DNA of 59,324 nucleotides. It comes from Bacillota bacterium (GTDB lineage: Bacteria > Bacillota > Clostridia > Christensenellales > UBA1242). Made by a program: the position numbers and the translations under genes. Positions 42,055-51,575 of the stretch are shown piece after piece; positions within the stretch are counted from its first letter, which is position 1, and each line of letters starts with the position of its first letter. Location of the stretch: positions 1-59,324 of the forward strand of contig WRBO01000009.1 in the NCBI GenBank assembly GCA_009784555.1. The letters run 5' to 3'. The notes beneath the pieces were generated by a model. The model was not told the DNA's origin. It searched no databases and saw nothing but the letters and a program-made list of their open reading frames with translations.

Positions 42055-42969
42055 ATGGGGGTGTCGATGTCCGAGAAAAACTTCCTGGAAAAACATGCCG
42101 AGATTCGGCGGGTCGTGTTGCGCGTTATTATTGTCGGGATTGTTGCCAATGTTGTTTTGGTTGCGGCAAAATTGACCTTTGGGTTGATTTTTGGGAATTT
42201 GTCGGTGCTTTCGGATGCGGTTCATTCGGCGTCGGATTTGATTACCTCCCTTTTTGTTGTTGTTGCGGTATTTATCAGCAGTCCCAAGCGAGATAAAAAA
42301 CATAACTATGGCCATGAAAAGATAGAGCCGTTGATGGTTTTGTTTTTCGCTTTGGTTTTGGCGGGGATTGCCGCGTTGTTTGTGTGGCAAGGGATTGAGG
42401 GGTTGGTATCCCCTACCACGGCCGAGTTTAATTGGTTTTTGGTGTCTGTGACTGTGCTATCCATCGTTGTCAAGGAAGCGTTGTTTTGGTACGGAATGCA
42501 TCACGCAAAAAAGACCAAGTCGGAAATCCTGAAAGCCGATGCATGGCACAGCCGTTCGGATAGCTTGGCCTCGGTTGCCGTGTTGATTGGGTTGGTATGT
42601 GCATTGTTTATGGACACGAACATTGTCGAGAGCATTGCGGTTTTGATTGTTTCATTATTCATTTTCAAGGCCGCGTGGGAGGTTTTCAAGCCGTCTGTTG
42701 ACCAGTTGATTGACCGTGCCGCCGACAAACGGGATGTTGATGCAATTATTGCGATTGCCGAAGAAATTGATGGAGTTATTCGCGTTGATGATATTCGCAC
42801 GCGGATTTTTGGGAATTCGATATTGGTTGACCTGGAAATATTGGTTGATGGGGCCCTAACCGTTACCGCCGGGCATGATATAGCGCAAGAAGTTCACGAT
42901 GTGTTAGAGGGGACGGCGGAGCTACGCATTAAGCATTGTAATGTGCATGTTAATCCGTGTGGGGGTTAA
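42055..42969 (+). CDS. Cation diffusion facilitator (metal efflux)
   Basis: The protein has about 304 residues and six membrane segments. The metal-site motifs are VLSDAVHSASDLI and DAWHSRSDSLAS, and HNYGHEKIEPL is also typical. A C-terminal cytoplasmic domain follows. It exports Zn or Fe/Mn in exchange for protons. AAGGAAG before the ATG overlaps the folA stop; GTG 42049 and ATG 42067 are alternative starts. Confidence 0.9.
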   Translation: MGVSMSEKNFLEKHAEIRRVVLRVIIVGIVANVVLVAAKLTFGLIFGNLSVLSDAVHSASDLITSLFVVVAVFISSPKRDKKHNYGHEKIEPLMVLFFALVLAGIAALFVWQGIEGLVSPTTAEFNWFLVSVTVLSIVVKEALFWYGMHHAKKTKSEILKADAWHSRSDSLASVAVLIGLVCALFMDTNIVESIAVLIVSLFIFKAAWEVFKPSVDQLIDRAADKRDVDAIIAIAEEIDGVIRVDDIRTRIFGNSILVDLEILVDGALTVTAGHDIAQEVHDVLEGTAELRIKHCNVHVNPCGG

Positions 42970-43014
42970 TAAAACATATTCCCTTACGTCAAAAAATAAG
43001 TCATAATGTGTATT

Positions 43015-44799
43015 ATGAAAAAAGAAAATGACTTTCCCACATGGGCTGAAAATAATCGAGGAGTTATATTTTTTGCACAGGCTATTGAAGAAATGCTATT
43101 TCATCACGCCCATGATTCATTAAAGGCTCCAGCGTTGAATTTCCCTTTTTTATGTGTAGAGATGGTTCTTACCATACGACGCATGTTTAACGAAGAGCTA
43201 CGAGATAAAGGATATTTTCCAGCTTTATTCCAAGAGCTACAAACATCTTTTGATACTGACAAAGTTGCACAATCAGTTTTTGGCTCTAATTTTTTTGCAC
43301 TTTTTTCAATGAAAGATGAAAATGGAAACTTCATCACACTAACGAAGAATGCATACGAAAAACAACATGTAAACTCCGATAAGTTTACAAAGCATGTTGG
43401 AAAAGTCTGTGACCTACTTTCCAACGAAATAATGATGAACAAATACTACAACGCGTTGGTTGCCGAAATAACAAACCATGTAAAATCTTTCGATGATAGT
43501 AGGGCCGATGACCTTTATGCGCTCACTCGCTCATTTGTAACTTATCTGATAAATACTAGTTACTGCCAAGAATTCATTTATTCACTAGTTTCCTTTTTCT
43601 TTTTTAATAAATCCAAAAAGAACAATAATGGCCTTGGTCAATTTGAAAAATTCATTGCAGAATTCGACTATAAGCCGAAACAATATAAAGTTATTTTCCC
43701 ATTCGATGGGAAACACGCAGACTACTTAAAAAAATTCAAGTCGATAACAATTGCAGACAACACGAAGGAAGATGGAAAAGCCTTTTTCCCGTGTAATAGT
43801 ACAATACCAAACGTTCAGAAAGTACTCATATTTGAACTTAAAAAAGATGGTACAGTTTTCAACCCATTTGATGCGAAACAAGATGCCCTAGAATATATTA
43901 AATCATTTTACTCATTTGTAGATTATGTGTGCCATGATGGCACTCGCTTCTCTCCGCAAAGTGCAATAGTAGTTGATTTGTCAAACAAAAAAACTTATGA
44001 ACTAAATGAACCTATTTGCCCACTACGTAGAGGTTCCGAAAGACACAATGACATTGAAAGACGTATCTCTGAAATATTTAAACATTTCGAAGCGCTGGGA
44101 CTCAAGAGAGTTGTGGGGGCTATGGAATTACACTCCTCTGCTCTCGTGACAAACTCCATGGATAACCAACTGTTGAACTTATGGACAATAATAGAGATTA
44201 TGATACCCACAGAACAACCAAATGGCTTTGCAAAAATAAATCAATTTTGTAATGCTCTTACATCTGTACTAACAATAAAATACCTTCCTTCACTATTCAA
44301 TCAATATTTCAATGATATAAAACATCACGTACTAGGAAGCAAAGCGACTGCCAAGAAAACATATTTATTGAAACTTTTGACTTTGCCAGATGAAACTGAC
44401 TATAAAAAATTACTAACAGTAATAAATGGAAACCCCCTTCTAGTACAACGAACCAAGCGCTACCGTAAGCTTTTTAGTGACAAGCAAAATATTCTCAAAT
44501 TGATTGAGTCACATAAGAACCGTTTGAATTGGCACATACGCCGTATTTACAGACACAGAAATCTCATAGCGCATAACGGTTCTGACAACTCATCTTATAA
44601 AACTATCATTTTGCAAAATTTGCATTTTTATGTTGATACATTAATTGACACACTTTTTGAATATGCACCAAAAAACGACCCTGATATTGAGCATATATTC
44701 CTTTCTATTCAAACGGATGAACGCTTGTATCTTTCATTATTAAAAGATACAACTCCTTGGGATGACAAAAATTTTGAAAAAATATTGTGTTGCCTCTAA
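43015..44799 (+). CDS. Apea-like HEPN protein, AT-rich accessory gene
   Basis: The 594-residue protein's C-terminal 200 residues carry SALVTNSMDNQLLNLWTIIE and RIYRHRNLIAHNGS, whose RNLIAH fits the Rx4-6H catalytic motif of HEPN ribonucleases. The first 350 residues are unassigned. The gene is clearly more AT-rich than its neighbours and ends 10 nt from tRNA-Ser, both signs of acquisition. CATAAT lies 7 nt before ATG 43015. A defence or abortive-infection RNase is a reasonable inference; the target is unknown. Confidence 0.65.
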   Translation: MKKENDFPTWAENNRGVIFFAQAIEEMLFHHAHDSLKAPALNFPFLCVEMVLTIRRMFNEELRDKGYFPALFQELQTSFDTDKVAQSVFGSNFFALFSMKDENGNFITLTKNAYEKQHVNSDKFTKHVGKVCDLLSNEIMMNKYYNALVAEITNHVKSFDDSRADDLYALTRSFVTYLINTSYCQEFIYSLVSFFFFNKSKKNNNGLGQFEKFIAEFDYKPKQYKVIFPFDGKHADYLKKFKSITIADNTKEDGKAFFPCNSTIPNVQKVLIFELKKDGTVFNPFDAKQDALEYIKSFYSFVDYVCHDGTRFSPQSAIVVDLSNKKTYELNEPICPLRRGSERHNDIERRISEIFKHFEALGLKRVVGAMELHSSALVTNSMDNQLLNLWTIIEIMIPTEQPNGFAKINQFCNALTSVLTIKYLPSLFNQYFNDIKHHVLGSKATAKKTYLLKLLTLPDETDYKKLLTVINGNPLLVQRTKRYRKLFSDKQNILKLIESHKNRLNWHIRRIYRHRNLIAHNGSDNSSYKTIILQNLHFYVDTLIDTLFEYAPKNDPDIEHIFLSIQTDERLYLSLLKDTTPWDDKNFEKILCCL

Positions 44800-44809
44800 A
44801 ATGATTTTT

Positions 44810-44896
44810 TGGCGGAGAGAGGCGGATTCGAACCGCCGGTCCTTTTGGGACACCTGTTTTCGAGACAGGCACATTCGACCACTCTGACATCTCTCC
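44810..44896 (-). tRNA. tRNA-Ser (anticodon CGA)
   Basis: An 87-nt class II tRNA with acceptor GGAGAGA/TCTCTCC, anticodon loop CTCGAAA, a variable arm of the GTCCCAAAAGGAC type and encoded CCA. It reads UCG. Confidence 0.95.
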
Positions 44897-44910
44897 GTGG
44901 TTGACAAGTT

Positions 44911-44939
44911 ATTATATATGATTTTGTGCATGGCGACAA
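44911..44939 (-). promoter_or_regulatory. tRNA-Ser promoter
   Basis: Minus strand TTGTCG (44934-44939), 17 nt, TATAAT (44911-44916). A short inverted repeat GTGTC-AAAATTC-GACAC lies just beyond it at about 44953-44969. Confidence 0.8.
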
Positions 44940-45002
44940 GTGCAAAAATTGGGTGTCAAAATTCGACACGCGAAAATATAGCATTTGTGGCTATGATGTG
45001 AT

Positions 45003-45731
45003 ATGCTTGGTCATATGATTAGAATTGGTGGCCGCGAGTATCGTTGGGCGGCGGTGGACATGGATGGTTCAAATGTCAATAGTGTAGGAATTTACGGCGA
45101 ATTGCATAACGAGATTTTGGGAGAGTATGGACACATGCTGCCCTGTTCGTCTACGCAGTTTTGGGAGGAGTTTTTTTCCGTTAACCCAACGGCGAAGTTT
45201 GATGACTTTTTAACGCACATCATTAACATGTTTGGGCTGCCATTAACGTTGGAACAATACAAGACCAAGGGCAAGAAACGCAAGCACGAGTTGTTAGAGA
45301 ATGTTGCGTACAAGCCAGGGGCGGATGTATTCTTGGCCAAGTTAGCCGAACGCATACCGGTGGCGTTGGTGACCAGTTCGGATATGGACGATGTCAGCAT
45401 AATAGCCAAGAGTCCGAATATCAAAAATAGTGCCGCGCCGTTTGAGACATTTGCACATATTGTTACATCCGAACAGGTGAAGAAGGTAAAACCATTCCCC
45501 CACCCATATCAAATGGCTATGGAGTTGATGGGTGCGAGCCCAGATGGGACATTAGTTATGGAGGATGTGAAGACAGGGTTACAGAGTGCCATTGCCGCCG
45601 ATATTCCCCAGGATAATATCGTTATCATCCAAGACGAACACAGCGCGCATAACGAGGAGTATTTACGTGAGAATGGCGGGTTGTACATTTTGAGCCATAA
45701 TGAGTTGCTGGAATTAATTGAAGAGGTATGA
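45003..45731 (+). CDS. HAD-superfamily hydrolase
   Basis: The 242-residue protein has the DxD motif in VDMDGSNVN, the motif II Ser in VALVTSSDMDD, and VMEDVKTGLQSAIAA as motif IV, so it belongs to the phosphoglucomutase/phosphatase branch. Substrate unknown. The start is uncertain between ATG 45003 and ATG 45015; both follow -10-like boxes (TATGAT, TATGCT) by 5-7 nt. Confidence 0.8.
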   Translation: MLGHMIRIGGREYRWAAVDMDGSNVNSVGIYGELHNEILGEYGHMLPCSSTQFWEEFFSVNPTAKFDDFLTHIINMFGLPLTLEQYKTKGKKRKHELLENVAYKPGADVFLAKLAERIPVALVTSSDMDDVSIIAKSPNIKNSAAPFETFAHIVTSEQVKKVKPFPHPYQMAMELMGASPDGTLVMEDVKTGLQSAIAADIPQDNIVIIQDEHSAHNEEYLRENGGLYILSHNELLELIEEV

Positions 45732-45769
45732 TATACTCCCTGCATACACATTGTGTGGAGGGAGTATAT
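45731..45769 (+). promoter_or_regulatory. Hairpin that pairs a -10 box with the downstream ribosome site
   Basis: ATATACTCCCT (45731-45741) is the perfect complement of AGGGAGTATAT (45759-45769). The left arm contains TATACT, usable as a -10 box, and the right arm holds the Shine-Dalgarno site and touches the ATG of the ABC gene. Read-through RNA would hide the ribosome site, while RNA started from this promoter would lack the left arm. Confidence 0.6.
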
Positions 45770-46472
45770 GCTTAAGGTTCAGAACCTGACGAAGGTTTAT
45801 TCAAGCGGCAAGCGGGCCGTAGATGATGTCAATTTAACGGTGGAGGCGGGTGATATCTATGCCTTTATCGGGCCGAACGGTGCCGGGAAAACATCGACAA
45901 TCAAATGTATCGTTGGGATACATGGGTTTGATTCGGGCGAGATTACAATTGACGGTAATTCAGTCAAGGAAAATTCGCGTCGTTGCAAAGAAATCACAGC
46001 CTTTATCCCAGACAACCCAGATGTTTACACGTCTATTACAGGGATGCAGTATTTGAACTTTATCGCGTCCATCACGAAATTGAATCCCACACGCAAGGCC
46101 GAGTTAGTCGAAAAGTACGCAAAAGTGTGGGAATTAGACCATGCGTTGGGGATGCCGATTGGTTCGTACAGTCACGGGATGCGTCAAAAGTTGGTATTGA
46201 TTTCCGCGTTCATGCGCGAGCCAAAGTTATTAGTGTTGGACGAGCCATTTGTTGGATTAGACCCAAAAGCCGCATTTACGATGAAAGAAGTTATGAAGGA
46301 ATTTGTCGCAAACGGCGGGGCGATATTTTATTCCACCCACGTTTTGGATATTGCCGAGAAGTTATGTAACAAAGTTGCCATCATCAAGGGCGGCAAGATT
46401 ATTGCGGATGGTACGATGGCGGAAATTGCAAAAGACAAGAGTTTGGAAAAAGTCTTCCTCGACTTGGAGTAG
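45768..46472 (+). CDS. ABC transporter ATPase
   Basis: The ATPase has 234 residues. Walker A is IGPNGAGKTSTIKCI, the signature is SHGMRQKLVLI (LSGGQ replaced by YSHGM, as in some exporters) and Walker B is LLVLDEPFVGLDP. It pairs with the permease 10 nt downstream as an ABC-2-type exporter. GGAGGG precedes the ATG. Confidence 0.9.
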   Translation: MLKVQNLTKVYSSGKRAVDDVNLTVEAGDIYAFIGPNGAGKTSTIKCIVGIHGFDSGEITIDGNSVKENSRRCKEITAFIPDNPDVYTSITGMQYLNFIASITKLNPTRKAELVEKYAKVWELDHALGMPIGSYSHGMRQKLVLISAFMREPKLLVLDEPFVGLDPKAAFTMKEVMKEFVANGGAIFYSTHVLDIAEKLCNKVAIIKGGKIIADGTMAEIAKDKSLEKVFLDLE

Positions 46473-46482
46473 GGGGTGACGA

Positions 46483-48063
46483 ATGAGAAATTTTTTGATA
46501 CTTACAAAAAACCAATTTGACCGTGCCCTTGGTTCCTTGCTTTGGAAAAAAGATAAAAAGCGCGGGTCGGCGATGTCGGCCATCCTTGTTATCGGTGTAT
46601 TGTTCGCGGCATTTATGGCCTTGATGACATTCCAGGCACACCATGCGGCCGAGTTATTTGTTCCAGCCGGATTTGGTGACATGATTTTGGCGAATGGATA
46701 TATGTTGGCATTGGTAGCCAGTATTTTTACCAGTTTGCAAGTCGTGTCGGGCGGAAAGCGTGTTTTGGATGCGGACATGTTGCTGGCGTTGCCTATATCG
46801 CGATTTGCAATTGTTGCATCCCGAGCGATAAGCCGATACCTGTTTGCTTTTGCCGTGATTCTATTATTCTTGGGGCCTTATACCGCGGCATACATGATGG
46901 TTGCAGGATTTTCGGCGACCGTGTTCTTTGCGACATTGATATTGCTTTTGGTTCTGCCCTTTATTGCCGTGTCGATTAACTTGATTGTGGATTTCCTCTC
47001 TGTCACTTTTTTCCGTAACAGTTCGTTCTCCAATATCTTGCGTTCGGTGTTTGTTATTATTTTGACGTTGGCATTGTTAGGTGTTTATTTCTTTGCATTG
47101 AACAACACGAACAACGCACCCGACCCAGACACAGGGCGGCCAGGACACTTGGATTCCTTTCCCGTTGCGATGTTGTTGGATTTTGCACGCGCATTTGATA
47201 TTACGGCATTGTTGATTATTTTGGCAGTAACCGTGCTGCCGTTGATATTGGGGTTATATTTGAACAGTTTGACCTACGGCAAGCAAAACCCCTCGGGGCG
47301 AGCGCACAAGGTTGATATTCGTGCAGGCGAAAATCGCGGCGCAATTCGTTCAATCCTGTCGATAGACACACAAAAGTATATTCAATCCCCCGCGTATATG
47401 ATTAACTCTTTCTTGGGTGTGTTGATGTTGTTTATATTCTCGATTGCCGTGTTTTTCCTGTCTATGGAAACGGTTGCGGGATTTTTGGGCATAGGGGCCG
47501 ACGATGCCGAGCAATTTGCGCCCGCAATGTTGGTGATGGTATTTGCGATGTTGGTTGGGTTGTCATCCGGCCCGGCCGCAGCAATATCATTAGAGGGCAA
47601 GAGCTTTTGGGTATTGAAGACCATGCCCGTTGACACCCGCCAAATTTTGATTGCCAAGACAATGTTCAATATCATAAGTAGTGTTCCATTCGTCATAATC
47701 GCCGCGGTTGCGACATGGATTGCATGGGGTATTTCTTTTCCATGGTTTTTGGCGATTTTATTAGCACCGATTTTCGTTGCAATATTTTCAAGTTTCTTGG
47801 GTGTTTATTTGAACCTGGTGTGGCCGAAACTGAACTGGGATTCCGAGGCCCAGGCAATCCGAAATTCTACCGCCGCATTGGTATTGGTTCTTTGTAATAT
47901 GTTGTTGATACCTGCCCTGTTTGTATTGTTGTTGGTCATCAATGTGGGTGCAACGGCGACCGCATGGATAATGGTCGGCGGTTTCGCCGCCATAGCCGCG
48001 GGGTCGGTGACATTGTTGATGACACATGGAATAAAGTTGTTTGATAAGATATCCATACGATAG
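46483..48063 (+). CDS. ABC exporter permease
   Basis: The 526-residue membrane protein has about twelve hydrophobic segments in two sets and a short cytoplasmic link (GKQNPSGRAHKVDIRAGENR). It resembles the large ABC-2 permeases of Bacillota. Substrate unknown. GGGGGTGA precedes the ATG. Confidence 0.85.
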   Translation: MRNFLILTKNQFDRALGSLLWKKDKKRGSAMSAILVIGVLFAAFMALMTFQAHHAAELFVPAGFGDMILANGYMLALVASIFTSLQVVSGGKRVLDADMLLALPISRFAIVASRAISRYLFAFAVILLFLGPYTAAYMMVAGFSATVFFATLILLLVLPFIAVSINLIVDFLSVTFFRNSSFSNILRSVFVIILTLALLGVYFFALNNTNNAPDPDTGRPGHLDSFPVAMLLDFARAFDITALLIILAVTVLPLILGLYLNSLTYGKQNPSGRAHKVDIRAGENRGAIRSILSIDTQKYIQSPAYMINSFLGVLMLFIFSIAVFFLSMETVAGFLGIGADDAEQFAPAMLVMVFAMLVGLSSGPAAAISLEGKSFWVLKTMPVDTRQILIAKTMFNIISSVPFVIIAAVATWIAWGISFPWFLAILLAPIFVAIFSSFLGVYLNLVWPKLNWDSEAQAIRNSTAALVLVLCNMLLIPALFVLLLVINVGATATAWIMVGGFAAIAAGSVTLLMTHGIKLFDKISIR

Positions 48064-48076
48064 AGGCATACATAAT

Positions 48077-48106
48077 AAAAAAGCGGCAATTGCCGCTTTT
48101 ATTTTC
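48077..48106. terminator. Bidirectional terminator
   Basis: The palindrome 48079-48100 (AAAAGCGGCAAT joined to its complement) is followed by an AT-rich tract on both sides. It lies between the permease and the convergent phosphatase gene. Confidence 0.9.
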
Positions 48107-48701
48107 ATTTAATTCCGCGAGATGTTACCAACTTGAATACCCCATCGGCGACATCTATTTCAACGGTTGCCGCATCGGCGATTTCGGTTATTTCGTTAGA
48201 ACGGTTAAGGAGGTTTTTATAAACACTGCGAATGACTCCGCCGTGTGTTACCACCGCGATTGTTTGGTACGGTTGTTTTGCGATACGTGTAAAGCCGTTG
48301 CATACGCGCGTGTCGAATTCGGCAACGTCCTCGCCCCCCATGAAAGATTTCCCGAGGTAGTATCCGAATGGGAAGTAATTTTCGTCGGCCAGTTGCATTG
48401 CGAAAATGTCCGATGCCAATTCACGGTTAACACCGCTCATGATACCGTTTGCGTTGATTTCGCGGATTTCGTTCGCAATTTCCATTGGGATACCAAATTT
48501 CATGCACAGAATTGCCGCAACACCTTTGGCACGTTTATAGGGACTGGTGATTACCTTTTGAATGCCCGCATTCAATAAACGTTCGGCGCATTTTTGTGCG
48601 TCTGCGCGCCCCATATCGGTCAAGTCAAAGTCTGCGATTCCCTCGTACGTGTTTGTTATGTCGGCCACCGATTCGGTGTGCCTTATCAAAAATATTTTCA
48701 T
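48105..48701 (-). CDS. Histidine phosphatase family protein
   Basis: The 198-residue protein has the catalytic RHTES at residues 7-11 in place of the common RHG-E, and a second His in VVTHGGVIRS. It dephosphorylates a small phosphoester. A leaderless start is predicted (TAAACT ends 6 nt before ATG). Confidence 0.85.
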   Translation of the reverse strand: MKIFLIRHTESVADITNTYEGIADFDLTDMGRADAQKCAERLLNAGIQKVITSPYKRAKGVAAILCMKFGIPMEIANEIREINANGIMSGVNRELASDIFAMQLADENYFPFGYYLGKSFMGGEDVAEFDTRVCNGFTRIAKQPYQTIAVVTHGGVIRSVYKNLLNRSNEITEIADAATVEIDVADGVFKLVTSRGIK

Positions 48702-48707
48702 GGTAAT

Positions 48708-48737
48708 AGTTTACCATATCCTAGAACGCAATTACAA
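48708..48737 (-). promoter_or_regulatory. Promoter of the histidine phosphatase gene
   Basis: Minus strand TTGTAA (48732-48737), 18 nt, TAAACT (48708-48713). It overlaps the end of degV. Confidence 0.65.
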
Positions 48738-49536
48738 TCCCCTTGTCATTTGCATAAAAGGTCGACAGGCCGCGCATAAGCAGTATCTTTATATTTTTAA
48801 CACCGTTTTTTTCAAGCATTTCACGCAGGGCATTCGCATCCGATTCATTGTTCGCGTGGGCGATTGTAACCGTGTCGGTGTCGACGAATTTTGCCAAAGC
48901 CGCCAAACCCTTTCGTGTGCCCAGGGCCATTCCGTATTTTTTAATCTCGCCCTCGCCATTATCGCCACAGACCAATTTCAATGGGGTTACACCAAGAACA
49001 GCCCCGACAGTCTTTTTCATTCGTCCAGTTTTGACCAAGTTTGAAAGGTCCTGGAGCAGGAATCGGACACGTGTACCAGAACGCAAAGCGGGTAGCTTTT
49101 CAATAATTTCCTCGTATGATTCGCCCGATTCAACCATTTCGGCAATACGCATACATATATTCGCCATACCAGCGGCCGCCGAGAGCGAATCCAGGAGATA
49201 GACTTTTTTGTCAGGGAATTCGGCCATTATGTTTTCGACCGCCAATACTGCACTGCCGTGGGTTCCCGATAATTTCGAGCTTAATGTAACAATTATGATA
49301 TTGTCCCGCTCTCGCATTATGTCCATGAAGGCCTCGGGCGATGGGCAAGCCGAGCGCAAGGTTTTTGCGGCTCGCATTTTTTCGGTGAATGCACGTGTAT
49401 CAAGGTCTTCTTCGTCGACGTAGTCGGTTTCGCCCAAAGTCAATGTTAATGGTACGGTGAAAAAATCAAGTTTGTCGGTGGTTAAATCAGAATTTTTCAA
49501 ATCGGCACATGAGTCAACGATAAGTGTAAATTTCAT
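48721..49536 (-). CDS. DegV family fatty-acid-binding protein
   Basis: The 271-residue protein has the family marks TLIVDSCADL, VPLTLTLGETDYVD, CPSPEAF, VTLSSKLSGTHGSA and VYLLDSLSAAAG. DegV proteins carry fatty acids to the FakA kinase. AAAGGGAGG precedes ATG 49536, and TATAAT lies in the leader. Confidence 0.9.
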   Translation of the reverse strand: MKFTLIVDSCADLKNSDLTTDKLDFFTVPLTLTLGETDYVDEEDLDTRAFTEKMRAAKTLRSACPSPEAFMDIMRERDNIIIVTLSSKLSGTHGSAVLAVENIMAEFPDKKVYLLDSLSAAAGMANICMRIAEMVESGESYEEIIEKLPALRSGTRVRFLLQDLSNLVKTGRMKKTVGAVLGVTPLKLVCGDNGEGEIKKYGMALGTRKGLAALAKFVDTDTVTIAHANNESDANALREMLEKNGVKNIKILLMRGLSTFYANDKGIVIAF

Positions 49537-49619
49537 TGCGGCCTCCCTTTGTAATATTATATTTAACATACATTTGCGAAATCTCCTATCATTAAAGCAG
49601 TCATGATATAATGAAAAAG

Positions 49620-50702
49620 ATGAAAATTGCGATAATTGGGGCGGGAGCCGCAGGGTTGATGTGTGCATGTATGTTGCCCGTCGAATATGACGTTACCGTG
49701 TTTGATGGGAACTCGGACGCGGGGGCAAAATTGTTGTTGACGGGTAATGGGCGATGCAACATTACAAATTTGGTTTCGGTAGATGAATTTTTGAAATCCG
49801 TGCCGCGTAATGCGGAATTCTTGACCCCGTCGTTGAAGGCCTTTACCCCCGCCGACACGGTTGCATTTTTCGAGGGTATTGGGATATCAACCAAAATCGA
49901 GAATAACAATCGGGTTTTTCCCGCCGTGGATAAAGCAAAAGGCGTTCGCGATGCGTTGAAAAAACATGCTTTGTCACGCGGAGTTAATTTCAAATTTAAT
50001 ACCATTGTTAGGAATATAGATACGTCTTTTGACGTGGTGATTATCGCAACTGGGGGTGTTTCATTTCCGAATACGGGGTCAACAGGTGATGGTTATTTAT
50101 TCGCGAAACAGTTTGGACATGATATAGTGCCGCCCCGCCCCGCTTTGACTGGATTACTGCTTGAAATCCCAACAGGCTTTATGGGCACGAGTGTGCATGT
50201 TTCCGCCGCTATTGGTGATGTAAGTGCAGTTGGTGATATGATGTTCACAAAGGATGGGGTCAGCGGGCCAGTAATTTTCAAGTTGACATCTTTGATTAAC
50301 GGCCCTGTTCATGGGCGGGAAATGTTGATTGATTTTGTTCCACATATTGATAGGCCAGTTTTTGATGCAAAGGACAAACCATTTTATGCATTTAGGAAAT
50401 ATCTGCCAGATAAGGTTGCCAATTGGCTGGCGGCCCGCGGCGATAAACCCGCCGACATTAAAAGCATTAGGGTTCCTATACGTGATTTCATGGATATTAA
50501 AACCGCCACGGTAACACGTGGCGGGGTTGATGTCAGCCAAATAGATGCGAATACCATGCAGAGCAAATTGGCATCCAATGTTTATTTCATTGGCGAGGTT
50601 TTAGATGTTGATGGATTGTCGGGCGGATTTAATTTACAAATCGCGTTCTCGACGGCGGTAGCGTGTGCGCGGGCAGTTAGTTATCCATCTGCCAAAGGAT
50701 GA
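49620..50702 (+). CDS. NAD(P)/FAD-dependent oxidoreductase, HI0933/YhiN family
   Basis: The 360-residue flavoprotein has the dinucleotide fold AIIGAGAAGLMCA, TGNGRCNITN (a family hallmark), VIIATGGVSFPNTGSTGDGY and a C-terminal GEVLDVDGLSGGFNLQ. Reaction unknown. ATG 49620 is preferred because the upstream ATG 49611 overlaps TATAAT (49607-49612). Its end overlaps the convergent gene by 26 nt. Confidence 0.9.
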   Translation: MKIAIIGAGAAGLMCACMLPVEYDVTVFDGNSDAGAKLLLTGNGRCNITNLVSVDEFLKSVPRNAEFLTPSLKAFTPADTVAFFEGIGISTKIENNNRVFPAVDKAKGVRDALKKHALSRGVNFKFNTIVRNIDTSFDVVIIATGGVSFPNTGSTGDGYLFAKQFGHDIVPPRPALTGLLLEIPTGFMGTSVHVSAAIGDVSAVGDMMFTKDGVSGPVIFKLTSLINGPVHGREMLIDFVPHIDRPVFDAKDKPFYAFRKYLPDKVANWLAARGDKPADIKSIRVPIRDFMDIKTATVTRGGVDVSQIDANTMQSKLASNVYFIGEVLDVDGLSGGFNLQIAFSTAVACARAVSYPSAKG

Positions 50703-51228
50703 AGTCGATTTTTTTGACAGGGTTAATCCCAGAGTTGGGAAAGTATTTATCAAATAATCCCATCCATTCGGTGAAATCCGATTTGGTATAGAATTCACGG
50801 TACCAATCGCAGATTCGTTCGTATATTTGTAGTGTTTCTTCAATACGTGCCAAGGAATTGGCGGATGGTTTTTTGAGCCCTAGTTTAGCCAAGACCTTTG
50901 AATCCAGTACAGGCATATCGGGGTTAATGGTCGAGAGCATTTTGGTTGCAAATGATGCCTCTATGCTGTTCTGAATACTGGACAAATACACTAGAATTTC
51001 TTTTAATTCAATATTTGCCCGGGACTTGTTTGTTTCTAGAAATTTGAAATGCTTGATGCGGTATGCCTCGTTCCGTCGTAATTGGAAAAAGCCATTGTAA
51101 ACTCTTTGGAATGTTGTGTCTGTTGAAACATCTACGCGGTGCAGATTTTTTATTAGGTGTTGATACCTTTTAACATCGCGGGCGAATTTTGGCCTTTGTA
51201 TGGTTCTTTCGACTTCCTTTATATCCAC
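50677..51228 (-). CDS. Conserved-looking protein of unknown function
   Basis: The 183-residue, mostly helical protein contains ATKMLSTINPDMPVLDSKV followed by LAKLGLK, which recalls the core of small helix-hairpin-helix DNA glycosylase-like proteins; this is a weak likeness. The GTG start lies right after the TfoX-like stop with AGAGGAAG upstream, so the two are translated together. Confidence 0.6.
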   Translation of the reverse strand: MDIKEVERTIQRPKFARDVKRYQHLIKNLHRVDVSTDTTFQRVYNGFFQLRRNEAYRIKHFKFLETNKSRANIELKEILVYLSSIQNSIEASFATKMLSTINPDMPVLDSKVLAKLGLKKPSANSLARIEETLQIYERICDWYREFYTKSDFTEWMGLFDKYFPNSGINPVKKIDFILWQMDN

Positions 51229-51229
51229 G

Positions 51230-51547
51230 TTAAAACTTCCTCTTCTTTGGTTTTGGGGGTGGCGTATTGTCCGCAACGATTCTCACAGAGTTTCGCAGAA
51301 GTTCGGTATCATCAACATCTATTATATAACGTTCCGTGGCACCTTTGTATGGAATCCCAGTTTCACGTATTTGAAATTCGTCCAAGCAAGGCAATTTTTT
51401 CAGGTACACCGTATCATCACATATCAGGACGACTGGCTTTTCATCGACATAGACACAGGCCTCACCCATCATGCGAATCCATCGGATTGTGCCCACCCCC
51501 TCTAGCTGCTCGCACACATAGTCTATGAAACTCTGCGATGTTGGCAT
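51230..51547 (-). CDS. TfoX N-terminal-domain protein
   Basis: The 105-residue protein fits the TfoX_N fold: FIDYVCEQLEGVGTIRWIRM then MGEACVYVDEKPVVLICDD with YLKK, and a Lys/Pro-rich end (PPPKPKKRK). In Bacillota these stand-alone domains are of unknown role. AAGGAAGGAGAG precedes the ATG. Confidence 0.8.
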   Translation of the reverse strand: MPTSQSFIDYVCEQLEGVGTIRWIRMMGEACVYVDEKPVVLICDDTVYLKKLPCLDEFQIRETGIPYKGATERYIIDVDDTELLRNSVRIVADNTPPPKPKKRKF

Positions 51548-51575
51548 TGTGTCTCTCCTTCCTTTTGTGAACACG

